A DNA stretch of 64,000 nt from Streptomyces sp. KL109B (GCF_030766935.1 NZ_JASERL010000003.1:62001-126000), one strand, 5' to 3'; counted from the stretch's first letter, positions 17,379 through 26,660 are shown. Translations and numbers: made by a program. The notes: a model not told the origin generated them from the letters alone.

Positions 17379-18836
17379 ATGTCCTACTTCACGGATCTGG
17401 ACCGGCAATACATCGACGGCTCGTGGCGTCCCGGGCGCGGGGCGTGGGACATCATCGACTTCAATCCCTACAGCGGGGACAAGCTCGCCTCGATAACCGT
17501 CGCCTCCGTCGAGGAGATCGACGAGGCCTACCGCGCGGCCGAGCGGGCCCAGAAGGACTGGGCGGACACCAACGCGTACGCGCGCCGCGCCGTCTTCGAG
17601 CGCACCCTGCGCCTCCTGGAGGAGCGCGAGGCGGAGATCACCGAGGCGATCATCGACGAGCTCGGTGGTACGCGGGTCAAGGCCGGCTTCGAGCTGCACC
17701 TCGCCAAGGAGTTCCTGCGCGAGTCCGTCCAGCTGACGCTGCGACCGCGGTGCAGCGTGATTCCCTCCCCCGTGGACGGCAAGGAGAACCGCCTGTACCG
17801 GGTGCCGGTCGGCGTCGTCGGGGTCATCTCCCCCTTCAACTTCCCGTTCCTGCTGTCGCTGAAGTCCGTGGCCCCTGCCCTGGCGCTCGGCAACGGCGTG
17901 GTCCTGAAGCCGCACCAGAACACCCCGGTCACCGGCGGTTCGCTGATCGCGAAACTCTTCGAGGACGCGGGCCTGCCGGCCGGCCTGCTCAACGTCGTCA
18001 TCACCGACATCGCCGAGATCGGCGACGCGTTCCTGACCCACCCCGTGCCCAAGGTCATCTCCTTCACCGGCTCCGACAAGGTCGGCCGGCACGTCGCGAC
18101 GGTCTGCGCCGCGCAGTTCAAGCAGTCCATCCTCGAACTCGGCGGCAACAGCGCGCTGACCGTGCTCGACGACGCCGACATCGACTACGCGGTGGACGCC
18201 GCGGTCTTCAGCCGGTACGTCCATCAGGGCCAGGTCTGCATGGCCGCGAACCGGATCCTCGTGGACCGCGCGGTGGAGCGGGAGTTCACGGAGAAGTTCG
18301 TGGCGAAGGTCGCCTCCTTGAAGGTGGGCGACCCGCGCGACCCCGACACGGTCATCGGACCGATCATCAACTCCACGCAGGCGGACGCCGTTTCGAACGT
18401 CATCGACACCGCGGTCGCGGAGGGCGCCACGGCTCTCGTACGCGGGAAGGTGGACGGGAACATGGTGGAGCCGGTCGTCCTCACCGGCCTGCCCGCCGAC
18501 TCCCCGGTCCTTCGGCAGGAGATATTCGGTCCTGTCGCGCTCCTCATCCCGTTCGACGGGGACGAGGAGGCGGTGCGGATCGCGAACGACACCCCGTACG
18601 GGCTGAGCGGCGCCGTGCACACCGGCGACGTGGAGCGCGGGGTGGCCTTCGCCCAGCGGATCGACACCGGCATGTTCCACGTGAACGACGGAACCGTGCA
18701 CGACGAGCCGCTCGTCGCCTTCGGCGGGCAGAAGCAGTCGGGGATCGGCCGGCTCAACGGCGAGGCGACGGTGGAGGCGTTCACCACGCAGAAGTGGATA
18801 TCGGTGCAGCGGGGGCGGTCGCGGTTCCCGTTCTGA
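17379..18836 (+). CDS. Aldehyde dehydrogenase family protein
   Basis: A 485-residue NAD(P)-dependent aldehyde dehydrogenase. It has GVISPFNFPFLLSLKS in the cofactor domain, the FTGSDKVGR Rossmann turn, the general base Glu in LELGGNS (about residue 252) and the catalytic Cys in QGQVCMAANR (about residue 286). The profile is closest to benzaldehyde-type dehydrogenases, but the substrate is not established. Start ATG at 17379 (MSYFTDLDRQ) behind GCAAGGG. The downstream edge carries a 17-bp tandem repeat and then a lipoprotein gene. Confidence 0.93.
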   Translation: MSYFTDLDRQYIDGSWRPGRGAWDIIDFNPYSGDKLASITVASVEEIDEAYRAAERAQKDWADTNAYARRAVFERTLRLLEEREAEITEAIIDELGGTRVKAGFELHLAKEFLRESVQLTLRPRCSVIPSPVDGKENRLYRVPVGVVGVISPFNFPFLLSLKSVAPALALGNGVVLKPHQNTPVTGGSLIAKLFEDAGLPAGLLNVVITDIAEIGDAFLTHPVPKVISFTGSDKVGRHVATVCAAQFKQSILELGGNSALTVLDDADIDYAVDAAVFSRYVHQGQVCMAANRILVDRAVEREFTEKFVAKVASLKVGDPRDPDTVIGPIINSTQADAVSNVIDTAVAEGATALVRGKVDGNMVEPVVLTGLPADSPVLRQEIFGPVALLIPFDGDEEAVRIANDTPYGLSGAVHTGDVERGVAFAQRIDTGMFHVNDGTVHDEPLVAFGGQKQSGIGRLNGEATVEAFTTQKWISVQRGRSRFPF

Positions 18837-18899
18837 GGACTTTCCTGGTCTGAGGACTTTCCTGGTCTGAGGGCTTTCCTGGTCTGAGGGCTTTCCTGG
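18832..18899. repeat. 17-bp tandem repeat, four copies
   Basis: Four perfect-phase copies of tctgaggactttcctgg (third and fourth with a to g at base 8). The first copy contains the aldehyde dehydrogenase stop codon. The array ends one base before the AGGAG ribosome site of the lipoprotein gene. Confidence 0.95.
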
Positions 18900-18910
18900 A
18901 AGGAGTAGTC

Positions 18911-19372
18911 GTGCGCAACAGGAACGTACGGGTCGTCGCGGGTGTCGCGGCCGTCGTGGCGGTGCTCGCCGTGGGCGGGTGCGGCACCAAGTCGGCGGAT
19001 CAGAAGGCCACTTCGTCGGACGCCGCATCGGGCGCTGCTTCCGGCGCTGCCGCTGCGGCCGGTTCCGCGCGGGACGCCGAGGGTGTCTGGAGCGCGCGCA
19101 CCGGGACCAAGGCCGTCGTCCTGGCCGTCGGCGGCAAGCAGGCCTCGCTGAGCACCGGCGAGGGGCACCTGTGCACCGGGGTCGTGGACGGCGGCGGCAA
19201 GCCGGAGTTCAGCCTGAAGTGCGCGGACGGGAACACCGAGCGCACGGCGGGCGTGGTCGAGTCCAACGACGGCAGCACCATGCGGGTGACCTGGGACGCG
19301 GGCAAGAAGGACACGTTCAAGAAGTCGGAGAACGGCAAACTCCCCGACGTGCTGCCGACGTCGACGCACTGA
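18911..19372 (+). CDS. Small secreted lipoprotein, unknown function
   Basis: A 153-residue protein with a signal peptide and lipobox (VVAVLAVGGC, Cys at about residue 24), so it is predicted to be anchored to the outer face of the membrane. A low-complexity Ala/Ser/Gly linker follows. The folded part (residues 55-150) contains two cysteines (HLCTG, LKCADG) that could form a disulphide. GTG start at 18911 behind GAAGGAG. It is close behind the aldehyde dehydrogenase, but a functional link is not evident. Confidence 0.85.
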   Translation: MRNRNVRVVAGVAAVVAVLAVGGCGTKSADQKATSSDAASGAASGAAAAAGSARDAEGVWSARTGTKAVVLAVGGKQASLSTGEGHLCTGVVDGGGKPEFSLKCADGNTERTAGVVESNDGSTMRVTWDAGKKDTFKKSENGKLPDVLPTSTH

Positions 19373-19377
19373 CGCGC

Positions 19378-19409
19378 TGCCGCACTGCCGCACTGCCGCA
19401 CTGCCGCAC
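19378..19409. repeat. 8-bp tandem repeat, four copies
   Basis: Four copies of tgccgcac between the lipoprotein stop and the convergent FUSC gene. Confidence 0.9.
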
Positions 19410-19414
19410 CGAGG

Positions 19415-21796
19415 TCACCGCTGGTCGGCGGTGGACTCCCTCGTCATCGGCGGTACGTCGGTGTCGAGCGCGTCGGAGAGCTCCTCCAGCGTTTCGAGGA
19501 ACAGCCCCGCCCCGCGGCGCACCACGCGGTCCGGTACGCCCTCGCCGTCCCACGCGTCGAGGGCCTCACGGACCGGTTTCCAGCGCGGGATCCGGCGCTC
19601 GCGGATGGCCTGGGCGCCGTCGCGGGTCGCGGCGCGCAGCGCGTCGGCGAGCGCGTCCGCGGCGGGTACGGGGGTCGCGCCGCGCTCCGGCAGGTGCGCC
19701 TCCATCAGCATCACGACGCGGCCGATGTGGTGCAGCGCGTGCGCGGCCTCTTCGGCGGCGGCGTTGGACAGGCCGCGGTGGCGTACGGGTTCGGTCTTGG
19801 CGCGGGCCGCGGCCTGCTCCCAGGCGATGTGCGCGTCACGGGCCTTGAGCAGCGCCTCGCGCACGTCCGGGCAGCTCTTGCCCGCGGGGCTCGCGTAGTG
19901 GCCGACGACCGCGGCGGCGTACTCCCCGAGCGCGACCAGCCAGTCGGCGAGCCGGGTCCGCAGCCGGGGCGTCTCCCACGCCGGGTAGAGCGCGTACGCC
20001 AGCATCGCCAGCACGCCGCCGACGAGCGTCAGCACGACCCGCTCGGGCACGGTCTGGCTCCACTCCTGCCCGCCCATCCCCAGCAGGAACACGACGTACA
20101 TGGCGACGCAGCCCTGGGCCGCGAGCTGCCCCGTACGCATCAGCAGATACATCAGCGCCGCGCACACCACGGCGAGCACGGCGGAGAGATACGTTCCGGG
20201 ATGCGCGAGCTGCAGGATCGCGGTCGCCAGGGTGACCCCGACCAACGTCCCGCCGAACCGTGCCACCGCCCGCGAATACGTCTGCGAGAAGTCGGGCCGC
20301 ATGACCATCACGGCCGACATCGGCGCCCAGTAGCCGTGCCCGAACGGCAGCACGTCCCCGATGAGGTAACCGGCCACGGCCACCGCCGCCACCCGATTCG
20401 CATGCCGCAGAATCGGCGACCCCGGCCGCGCCTCCCGCCGCACGGCCCGCACCACAACAGGCAACAAATGAAACACACTCGGCCGCCGCAACGACTGCGC
20501 GACCACCTCCGCCTTGGGCCCCTCCGCCGACCGACCACCCTCGACCGCCTCCGCCGAGCGACCACCTTCCGACTTCTCCTCAAGCCCCTGCGCACCCGTC
20601 GCCGCCGGCTGACCACTCTCAAGCCCCTGCGGCGATTGAGCAGCGGGGTCCGGGGCGGAGCCCCGAGTCTTTTCCAGCCCCGCCGGCGTTTGAGGCGCGG
20701 GGTCCGGGGCGGAGCCCCGAGTCTTTTCCAGCCCCGCCGGCGTTTGAGGCGCGGGGTCCGGGGCGGAGCCCCGAGGCGTAGGGGCGGCGCCGCCCGCGGA
20801 GTCGGAGGGCCGCACCCCACCCGCCGTCTCCAGCACATCCTTGAGCAACGACCCCAGCCGACTCGCCGCCCGCTGCGAAGGCCCCGACAGAATCGCCCCG
20901 GTATCCGGCGTCCGGAACACCGCAATCGCCTCCGGAGGAACCCGTACCGGCGCCCCCCGCCGAATCGCCCTCGCCGCCGCATCGAGAATCGCCCCCGCCG
21001 CGGCCAACAACTCCCGCACCCGATCCCGCTCGACCCCCTCCTCCGGCACCCCCACCGCCGGATCCGCCAAAGAAGCCAGCACCGGCCGAATCCGCTCCGC
21101 GAGCCCCCGCGCCCCGTGCAACTGCGCCGGCCGCGTCCGCGCCTGCCGCGGCGTGAGCGCCGCCGCGTTGCGCGCCAGCATCAACGGCTCCGGGTCGAAC
21201 GCGGCCACCGGATCGTGCCGCAACCGCCGCGCGTAATCGGCCTCCGCCGCGAGCGCGTCGGCGAGCGCGTCGCGGTGCGCTCCCCATCGACGTACGGGAA
21301 AGAGCACCACCAGCGTCGCCTGCACGAGCCCGCCGAACACCATCATCGCGGCGTGCCCGGCCGCCTCCAGGATCGTCGTCGGCAGCGTGATCGTCACCAG
21401 CATCATCGCGACGTTCGACGACGCCATGATGCCGATCGTCGGCCCCGCCGCCCAGGCGAGCCCCGCCAGATACGTCCACAGCGCGAGCAGCGGCAGAAAC
21501 AGATACAGGTGGGACCCGGTGAGATAACCGAGAAAGGTGGAGATGCCGAGACTCGCCCCGGAGGCGAGCGCGAGCTCGGGCCGCGGCCGCCAGCTCCGCT
21601 GAAACGTGGCGATCGCCGCCTGGAACGCCCCGAACGCGGAACCCGCCGCCACCGCGGGACCGAACAGCGACAGGCTGACCGCGATCACGATCGCGAGCCC
21701 GGCGGCGCCGCGCAGCGCGATCAGCGGTTCGAGGCGTTTGCGCTCCACGGTCAGGCCCGAGCGCGTGGTCACCTTCAACGCCCGGAACCAGCTCAT
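19415..21796 (-). CDS. FUSC family membrane transporter
   Basis: A 793-residue inner-membrane protein of the fusaric-acid-resistance/aromatic acid exporter family. Two FUSC halves each have about 5-6 membrane segments (about residues 25-170 and 455-620), with a long soluble linker and a soluble C-terminal tail. Some members export aromatic acids; the substrate here is unknown. The linker (about residues 341-392) is encoded by three in-frame REP-like units, giving the repeated peptide TRGSAPDPAPQTPAGLEK. Start ATG at 21796. Confidence 0.88.
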   Translation of the reverse strand: MSWFRALKVTTRSGLTVERKRLEPLIALRGAAGLAIVIAVSLSLFGPAVAAGSAFGAFQAAIATFQRSWRPRPELALASGASLGISTFLGYLTGSHLYLFLPLLALWTYLAGLAWAAGPTIGIMASSNVAMMLVTITLPTTILEAAGHAAMMVFGGLVQATLVVLFPVRRWGAHRDALADALAAEADYARRLRHDPVAAFDPEPLMLARNAAALTPRQARTRPAQLHGARGLAERIRPVLASLADPAVGVPEEGVERDRVRELLAAAGAILDAAARAIRRGAPVRVPPEAIAVFRTPDTGAILSGPSQRAASRLGSLLKDVLETAGGVRPSDSAGGAAPTPRGSAPDPAPQTPAGLEKTRGSAPDPAPQTPAGLEKTRGSAPDPAAQSPQGLESGQPAATGAQGLEEKSEGGRSAEAVEGGRSAEGPKAEVVAQSLRRPSVFHLLPVVVRAVRREARPGSPILRHANRVAAVAVAGYLIGDVLPFGHGYWAPMSAVMVMRPDFSQTYSRAVARFGGTLVGVTLATAILQLAHPGTYLSAVLAVVCAALMYLLMRTGQLAAQGCVAMYVVFLLGMGGQEWSQTVPERVVLTLVGGVLAMLAYALYPAWETPRLRTRLADWLVALGEYAAAVVGHYASPAGKSCPDVREALLKARDAHIAWEQAAARAKTEPVRHRGLSNAAAEEAAHALHHIGRVVMLMEAHLPERGATPVPAADALADALRAATRDGAQAIRERRIPRWKPVREALDAWDGEGVPDRVVRRGAGLFLETLEELSDALDTDVPPMTRESTADQR
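20620..20774. repeat. Three in-frame REP-like units inside the FUSC gene
   Basis: One unit of the common element (20620-20666) is followed by two identical 54-bp variant units (20667-20720 and 20721-20774) that begin gtcttttccagccccgccgg. The 54-bp period equals 18 codons, so the reading frame is preserved. Confidence 0.95.
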
Positions 21797-21837
21797 TTCG
21801 CCAGAATACGGGCAAAGTCCTACGGAACCGGGACCGG

Positions 21838-22179
21838 TTACGCCTCTTCGCGCAGCACCAGGTCCAGAAGGCCGGGGAACCGCTCGTCGAACTCGGCGCG
21901 GCGCAGCCGGTTGAGCCGCTTGGGCCCGGCGTCCCGCTGCTCCAGCAGCCCCGCCTCACGGAGCACGGAGAAGTGCCGGCTCAGCGTCGCCTTGGTGACC
22001 GGCACGTGGAAGGTGCCACAGGTCCGCTCCCAGTCGGCGGACCCGGCCAGCTCCCGCACGAGGGTGCGCCGCACCGGGTCGGCGAGCGCGAGCAGCGCCG
22101 CCTCCAGCGGGACGTCCGCCAGGTCGGCGTGGACCGGTGCCGCGCGGTGTCCCGTCGCGGCCGCTGCTCGTGTGGCCAT
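21838..22179 (-). CDS. ArsR-type winged-helix regulator
   Basis: A 113-residue regulator: LLALADPVRRTLVRELAG, HTH region VPVTKATLSRHFSVLREAGL, then wing DAGPKRLNRLRRAEFDERFP. It is divergent from the Gfo/Idh/MocA gene across a 102-bp gap that contains a strong dyad, so it probably represses both. A single Cys (RTCGTF) is present, which is not a metal site. Start ATG at 22179. Confidence 0.88.
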   Translation of the reverse strand: MATRAAAATGHRAAPVHADLADVPLEAALLALADPVRRTLVRELAGSADWERTCGTFHVPVTKATLSRHFSVLREAGLLEQRDAGPKRLNRLRRAEFDERFPGLLDLVLREEA

Positions 22180-22208
22180 GTCGCGCTCCTCGTCAAGCCA
22201 TTGCCGAG

Positions 22209-22255
22209 TGTTCGATGACGTGCGTACACTCCAGGTGTTCGTAGATCATCGAACA
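22209..22255. promoter_or_regulatory. Dyad operator between the ArsR and oxidoreductase genes
   Basis: Arms TGTTCGATGA (22209-22218) and TCATCGAACA (22246-22255) are a perfect 10-bp inverted repeat. A tighter imperfect palindrome TGTTCGTAGATCATCGAACA occupies 22236-22255. Three half-sites of TGTTCG/CGAACA are therefore present in the divergent promoter. Confidence 0.7.
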
Positions 22256-22281
22256 TTCTAGCCCTTACGGGAGGAGCCCCC

Positions 22282-23430
22282 ATGCCGTCGCTTAAGGACC
22301 CCCAGGACCAGGCCTCGCTTGAGAACCAGCCCCAGTCCCCCGTCCGCGTAGGCATCGTCGGTCTCTCCGCCCGGCGCGGCTGGGCCTCCACCGCCCACCT
22401 GCCCGCGCTGCGCGCCCTGCCCGGATTCGAGGTGCGCGCGCTCTCCGCGAGCAGCGCGGCGTCGGCCCGCGCCGCCGCCGAGAAGCACGGCGTCCCGCAC
22501 GCCTTCGGCAGCGCCGCCGAGCTGGCCGCGTCCGACGAGGTCGACCTCGTCGTGGTCACGGTCAAGGTGCCGGACCACCGGGAGATCATCGAGTCCGCCC
22601 TGGCCGCGGGGAAGGCGGTGCTCTCCGAGTGGCCGCTGGGCGTCGGCCTCGCCGAGGCGGAGAAGCTGACCGCGCTCGCGGCGGAGCGCGGCGTGCGCAC
22701 CTTCACCGGGCTCCAGGCACGCTCCGCCCCGGTCGTCCGTCACCTGCGCGACCTGATCGCGGACGGGTACGTGGGCGAGGTGCTGTCCACCAGCATGGTG
22801 GCGTCCGGGCGCGGCTGGGGAGCCGAGGTCCCCGAGGGCGCCGCCTATCTCCTGGACCGGTCGACCGGGGCGAACATGCTGACCATCCCGTTCGGACACA
22901 CGCTGGACGGCCTGACGGCGGTGCTCGGCGAGGTCGAGGCGGTCGGCGCGGCCACCGCCACCCGCCGCCGGGAGCTGACGGACCCGGGCACCGGCACGGT
23001 CGTGCGCCCCGACGTCCCCGACCAGGTGGCGTTCGGCGGCGTACTGGCCTCCGGAGCGGTGGCCTCCGTGCACTTCAGGGGCGGCATGTCACGCGGCACC
23101 AACTTCCACTGGGAGATCAACGGGACCGAGGGCGACCTCGTCGTCACCGGCGACCACGGACACCTTCAGATGGGCGAGTACGTCATCAAGGGCGCACGCG
23201 GCGACGACACCGAACTCGCCCAACTCGCCGTCCCCGAGCGGTACTTCGAGCCGGAGCTCGCGGCGCTGCGCGGCACCAACGCGTACAACGTCGGCGCCGC
23301 CTACGCCCAGCTCCGCCGCGATCTCGCCGACGGCACCTCCGTGCTGCCCGACTTCGCGCACGCGACCCGGCACCACCGCCTGCTCGACCGCATCGAGCGC
23401 GCGGCGATCCAACACCGCCCGGCTGCCTGA
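22282..23430 (+). CDS. Gfo/Idh/MocA family NAD(P)-dependent oxidoreductase
   Basis: A 382-residue protein with an N-terminal Rossmann fold (RVGIVGLSARRGWASTAHLP) and the family segment AGKAVLSEWPLGVGLAEAEK, where EWP replaces the usual EKP. The C-terminal alpha/beta domain includes GRGWG. Relatives include fungal Gal80-like sensors as well as sugar dehydrogenases. Replacement of the catalytic-region Lys by Trp raises the chance of altered activity. Start ATG at 22282 behind GGGAGGAG. Regulation by the divergent ArsR is inferred. Confidence 0.9.
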   Translation: MPSLKDPQDQASLENQPQSPVRVGIVGLSARRGWASTAHLPALRALPGFEVRALSASSAASARAAAEKHGVPHAFGSAAELAASDEVDLVVVTVKVPDHREIIESALAAGKAVLSEWPLGVGLAEAEKLTALAAERGVRTFTGLQARSAPVVRHLRDLIADGYVGEVLSTSMVASGRGWGAEVPEGAAYLLDRSTGANMLTIPFGHTLDGLTAVLGEVEAVGAATATRRRELTDPGTGTVVRPDVPDQVAFGGVLASGAVASVHFRGGMSRGTNFHWEINGTEGDLVVTGDHGHLQMGEYVIKGARGDDTELAQLAVPERYFEPELAALRGTNAYNVGAAYAQLRRDLADGTSVLPDFAHATRHHRLLDRIERAAIQHRPAA

Positions 23431-23480
23431 GAAGGCCTCACCGGCCGGTGCTGCAGCCGTCGGGCCTCAGCCGCCGGGCC

Positions 23481-24629
23481 TCAGCCCTCAAGACGGGCCC
23501 GCCGCGCCGCCGCCGTGCCCTCCGCCCAGCCCGCGGCGTCGGTGACCCCCCTCATCCGCGTCGACACGGTGCGCGGGAACAGCTCCTCCGCCCGGGTCGT
23601 CACGGCGGCGTCCCGCGCGGCGAGCACCGGGAGGAGGTCGGCGCGCTCGGCCGTCACCTCTTCGGTGGCCCGCGCGAGCCGGTCCCCGATCCGGTGCGCG
23701 TACGCGGCGAGGAACGACTGCCGGAAGGTCTTCGTACGCTTGCGCCCGCCGGCCCGCTGCTCGGCCTCGGCACGCGTCATCGCGGCCGTGGCCTGCACGA
23801 GCAGCGACGTATAGAGCATTTCGACGACCTCCAGGTCCGGCTCGAAGCCGACGACCGTCGAGAACCCGAACGCCGAGTTCCACACCGCGCGGCAGCGATT
23901 CGCCCCGGCCACCGCGTCGAGGAGCACCGCCTTCGCCGTCTCGTAGGGCGCGTCGACGCCGATCCGGCAGGCGGTGGGCGCGTCCTTGGCGTGCGTACGG
24001 GAGGCGAGCAGCGCCTCGTCGACCGAGTGCCTGGCCATCAGCTCCTGCGCCTTCGCCGACAGCGCCTCCGCCTCCGGCGGGTACCCGGTGCGCTCCGCCT
24101 TGGCGAGCAGCGCCCGGATCCGGGCGAGGGCGCGCGGCTCCCCCGCGACGGGCGTGCCGACCGACTCCCCCGGCACGGGCCCGACCGGCTCGATCGCGGG
24201 CAGTCGCGCAAGCAGCCGGTACAGCTCCAGGACGGTGGTGGCGTACGAGAACCGGTCCGCGCGCCCGGCCGCCCCCGCCGCTTCCTCCGGCAGCTCGGCG
24301 AGCTGGGCGGCCCAGCGCGGCGGCAGGTTCTCGTACCGCTCGGTCTCGGCGCGTACGAGACGCGCGGTCAGCTGTACGTGCGCCGCGTCCAGGCCCTCCC
24401 GTACGACCATCCGCAGCACGTCGGCCGGCTGCCAGCCGCGCTCCCAGGCCCGCCGGACGAACTCCCGCCCCCGCAGGGCGAGTTCGGCGTCGGCAGCAGG
24501 GTCGGCGGCCAGCAGCGAGGCGCCGGTGTCGAGGTCGCCGCCGTCGTGGAGCGCGGCGGCGAGGGCCCGCTCGACAGTCCCGACAGCACTGTCCCCGCTC
24601 GTACCGCTACCACTGCCACTGCCGCTCAT
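23481..24629 (-). CDS. DUF2786 domain protein
   Basis: A 382-residue cytoplasmic protein. A Ser/Gly-rich N-terminus (SGSGSGSG) precedes the DUF2786 core ALARIRALLAKAERTGYPPE and AEALSAKAQELMARHSVDEA around residues 165-205. Its biochemical role is unknown. Start ATG at 24629. A very long open frame upstream (to about 26879) is only the shadow of other genes. There is no obvious partner; it converges with the oxidoreductase gene. Confidence 0.88.
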   Translation of the reverse strand: MSGSGSGSGTSGDSAVGTVERALAAALHDGGDLDTGASLLAADPAADAELALRGREFVRRAWERGWQPADVLRMVVREGLDAAHVQLTARLVRAETERYENLPPRWAAQLAELPEEAAGAAGRADRFSYATTVLELYRLLARLPAIEPVGPVPGESVGTPVAGEPRALARIRALLAKAERTGYPPEAEALSAKAQELMARHSVDEALLASRTHAKDAPTACRIGVDAPYETAKAVLLDAVAGANRCRAVWNSAFGFSTVVGFEPDLEVVEMLYTSLLVQATAAMTRAEAEQRAGGRKRTKTFRQSFLAAYAHRIGDRLARATEEVTAERADLLPVLAARDAAVTTRAEELFPRTVSTRMRGVTDAAGWAEGTAAARRARLEG

Positions 24630-24661
24630 ACGCCCATGATCCCAGCCCTTCGGTACGGGGT

Positions 24662-25591
24662 TCAGGCGGCGAGCGAGTCCACGATCAGCTCGGCTGCCCT
24701 GCGGACCAGCACGCTGTCGCCCTCCTCCGCCGTGTCCGTGTCCGGCTTCGTCGACAGGACGGAGAGGATCACCGGCGCCCCGTCCGGCGTCCAGGCGATG
24801 CCGACGTCGTTGGCGGTGCCGTACCGGCCGGTGCCGGTCTTGTCGCCGAGGATCCAGTCGGCGGGCAGCGCCGCGCGGAAGCGTTCGCCGCTGGTGGTGT
24901 TGTCGAGCAGCCAGCGGGTCAGGCGGTCGCGGTCGGCGGGTTCGAGGGCGTTGCCCAGGACCAGGCGGGCGTACGTCTTCCCGAGCGCGCGGGGCGTGCT
25001 GGTGTCGGTGACGCGGCCCGGCTCGGCCGAGTTCAGGTCGGGCTCCCAGCGGTCGAGGCGGGTGACGCGGTCGCCGGCCGAGCGGACGAAGCGGGTGACG
25101 GCGGTGGGGCCGCCGAGGCGTTCCATGAGGAGGTTGGCCGCGGTGTTGTCGCTGTACGAGATCGCGGCGCCGCACAGCTCGTCCACGGTCATGCCGTTCG
25201 CGAGGTTCTCCGGCTTCCCCGTGACCGGGGCGCCGACCGCGCGGTCGATGTCGGCCTGCGTGTAGTGGATGCGGCGGGCCAGGAACTCCCCGTCCTCGTC
25301 GAGGTCGCGCAGCACGGCGGCGGCGACGAACGTCTTGAACGTCGAGCACATCGGGAAGCGCTCGTCGGCCCGGTGCCGCACCGTGCGCCCGGTGCGGAGG
25401 TCGTGCGCGAAGACGCCGAGGCGGGCGCCGTGGCGGCGCTCCAGGGCGGTGAAACGGCCGGAGGCGGAGGCGGGTGCGGGTGCGGCAGCTTGTGCGGCGG
25501 CTTGTGCGGGGGCCGTTCCCAGGCCGGTGAGAGCGGTGGCGCCGAGGGCGGCGGTGGCGGTCGTCAGTATGGCGCGGCGGCTGGTGGACAC
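24662..25591 (-). CDS. Class A beta-lactamase
   Basis: A 309-residue secreted serine beta-lactamase that hydrolyses penicillin-type antibiotics. It has the active-site STFK (near residue 83), SDN (near 146), the omega loop EPDLNSAEPG and the KTG box (DKTGTG near 248). The N-terminus SRRAILTTATAALGATAL is a twin-arginine-type signal, common for Streptomyces beta-lactamases. GTG start at 25591. Upstream is the divergent nitrilase-family gene; no BlaR/BlaI-type regulator is seen. Confidence 0.95.
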   Translation of the reverse strand: MSTSRRAILTTATAALGATALTGLGTAPAQAAAQAAAPAPASASGRFTALERRHGARLGVFAHDLRTGRTVRHRADERFPMCSTFKTFVAAAVLRDLDEDGEFLARRIHYTQADIDRAVGAPVTGKPENLANGMTVDELCGAAISYSDNTAANLLMERLGGPTAVTRFVRSAGDRVTRLDRWEPDLNSAEPGRVTDTSTPRALGKTYARLVLGNALEPADRDRLTRWLLDNTTSGERFRAALPADWILGDKTGTGRYGTANDVGIAWTPDGAPVILSVLSTKPDTDTAEEGDSVLVRRAAELIVDSLAA

Positions 25592-25751
25592 GGTGGGGGT
25601 GGTCCCTTCTACGCGGCTTCAGGACGATGACGGTCGTTCCGACCCGTACGTGTACGACGACGATCTTGCCCACCCAAATGGTTGCGGCCCACCGGGACAC
25701 CAGGGGCCACCGGGATGCCAGGGACCGCCGTGGCATGCGAGGCTCGGGGGC

Positions 25752-26594
25752 ATGAGAGTGGCACTGGCGCAGACCGACTGCGAACTCGGCGACGTGGACG
25801 CCAACCTGGAAACGGCCCGCGAACAGATCGCGCAGGCCGAGGCCCAGGGAGCGGACCTGGTCGTCTTCCCCGAACTGAGCCTGCACGGCTACCACCTGGG
25901 CGGCCTGAAGTCGGACACGTCGATCGCCACGAACGACCCGCGCCTGCTCGGCCTCACGACCCCGGACGGCCCGGACGTCATGGTGGGCCTGCACGAACAC
26001 ACCAGCCTGCGCGCGTACAACACCTCCGCCTACTACTCCGGCGGCGCCCTCCTGCACGCCCACCGCAAGCTGTACCTGCCGAACTACCTGGCCTGGGAGG
26101 AGCGCAAGCACGTCAGCCCCGGCCAGCACGCGCGCGCGTACGACCTGCCCGGGGACCACGGCCGGGCCGCGACGCTGGTCTGCAACGACGCGTGGCAGCC
26201 GGTGCTGCCGTGGGTCGCGGTGCAGGACGGCGCGGAGGTCCTGTTCGTGCCCGCGAACAGCGCGGCGACGCTCGACCCGCAGGCCATGGACACCACCCTC
26301 TACTGGGACACCCTCCTCTCCTACACGGCGAAGATGCTCCAGTGCTGGGTCGTCTTCGTGAACCGCGTCGGCAACGAGAACGGCGCCTCCTTCTGGGGCG
26401 GCTCCCGCGTCGTCGACCCGCGCGGCACGGTGGTCGCCCAGGCCCCCCAGTGGGAACCGTCCCTCGTCACGGTCGACATCGACATCCACGAGGCCCGCCG
26501 CCAACGCAGGGCGGTCCCCTTGGTGGCAGAGGCCCGCCTCGGCCTGATCGACCGCGAGGTCCGCCGCCTCATCGACGAGGGCGGCGACAGCTAG
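25752..26594 (+). CDS. Carbon-nitrogen hydrolase (nitrilase superfamily)
   Basis: A 280-residue amidase-type hydrolase with the Glu-Lys-Cys triad: Glu40 in FPELSLHG, Lys105 in HRKLYLPN and Cys144 in LVCNDAW. The family hydrolyses amides, carbamoyl compounds or NAD precursors; the substrate here is not predictable. ATG at 25752 is chosen because the folded domain begins there (MRVALAQTDCE); the upstream open frame is a shadow of the beta-lactamase gene. A REP-like copy follows its stop. Confidence 0.92.
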   Translation: MRVALAQTDCELGDVDANLETAREQIAQAEAQGADLVVFPELSLHGYHLGGLKSDTSIATNDPRLLGLTTPDGPDVMVGLHEHTSLRAYNTSAYYSGGALLHAHRKLYLPNYLAWEERKHVSPGQHARAYDLPGDHGRAATLVCNDAWQPVLPWVAVQDGAEVLFVPANSAATLDPQAMDTTLYWDTLLSYTAKMLQCWVVFVNRVGNENGASFWGGSRVVDPRGTVVAQAPQWEPSLVTVDIDIHEARRQRRAVPLVAEARLGLIDREVRRLIDEGGDS

Positions 26595-26613
26595 GGCCCT
26601 TCGGGCCCGGCAA

Positions 26614-26660
26614 TCAAGCCCCTGCGGCGATTGAGCAGCGGGGTCCGGGGCAGCGCCCCG
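26614..26660 (+). repeat. REP-like intergenic element, copy C
   Basis: A 47-bp copy of the element described at 12840-12886, forward orientation. It lies between the nitrilase-family stop and the DNA polymerase gene, and its right arm is slightly changed (cagcgccccg). Confidence 0.9.

Noticed and set aside
22629..25265. 878-residue plus-strand open frame
   Set aside because: Arg/Pro/Gly-rich shadow of the oxidoreductase, DUF2786 and beta-lactamase genes in wrong frames; no domain.
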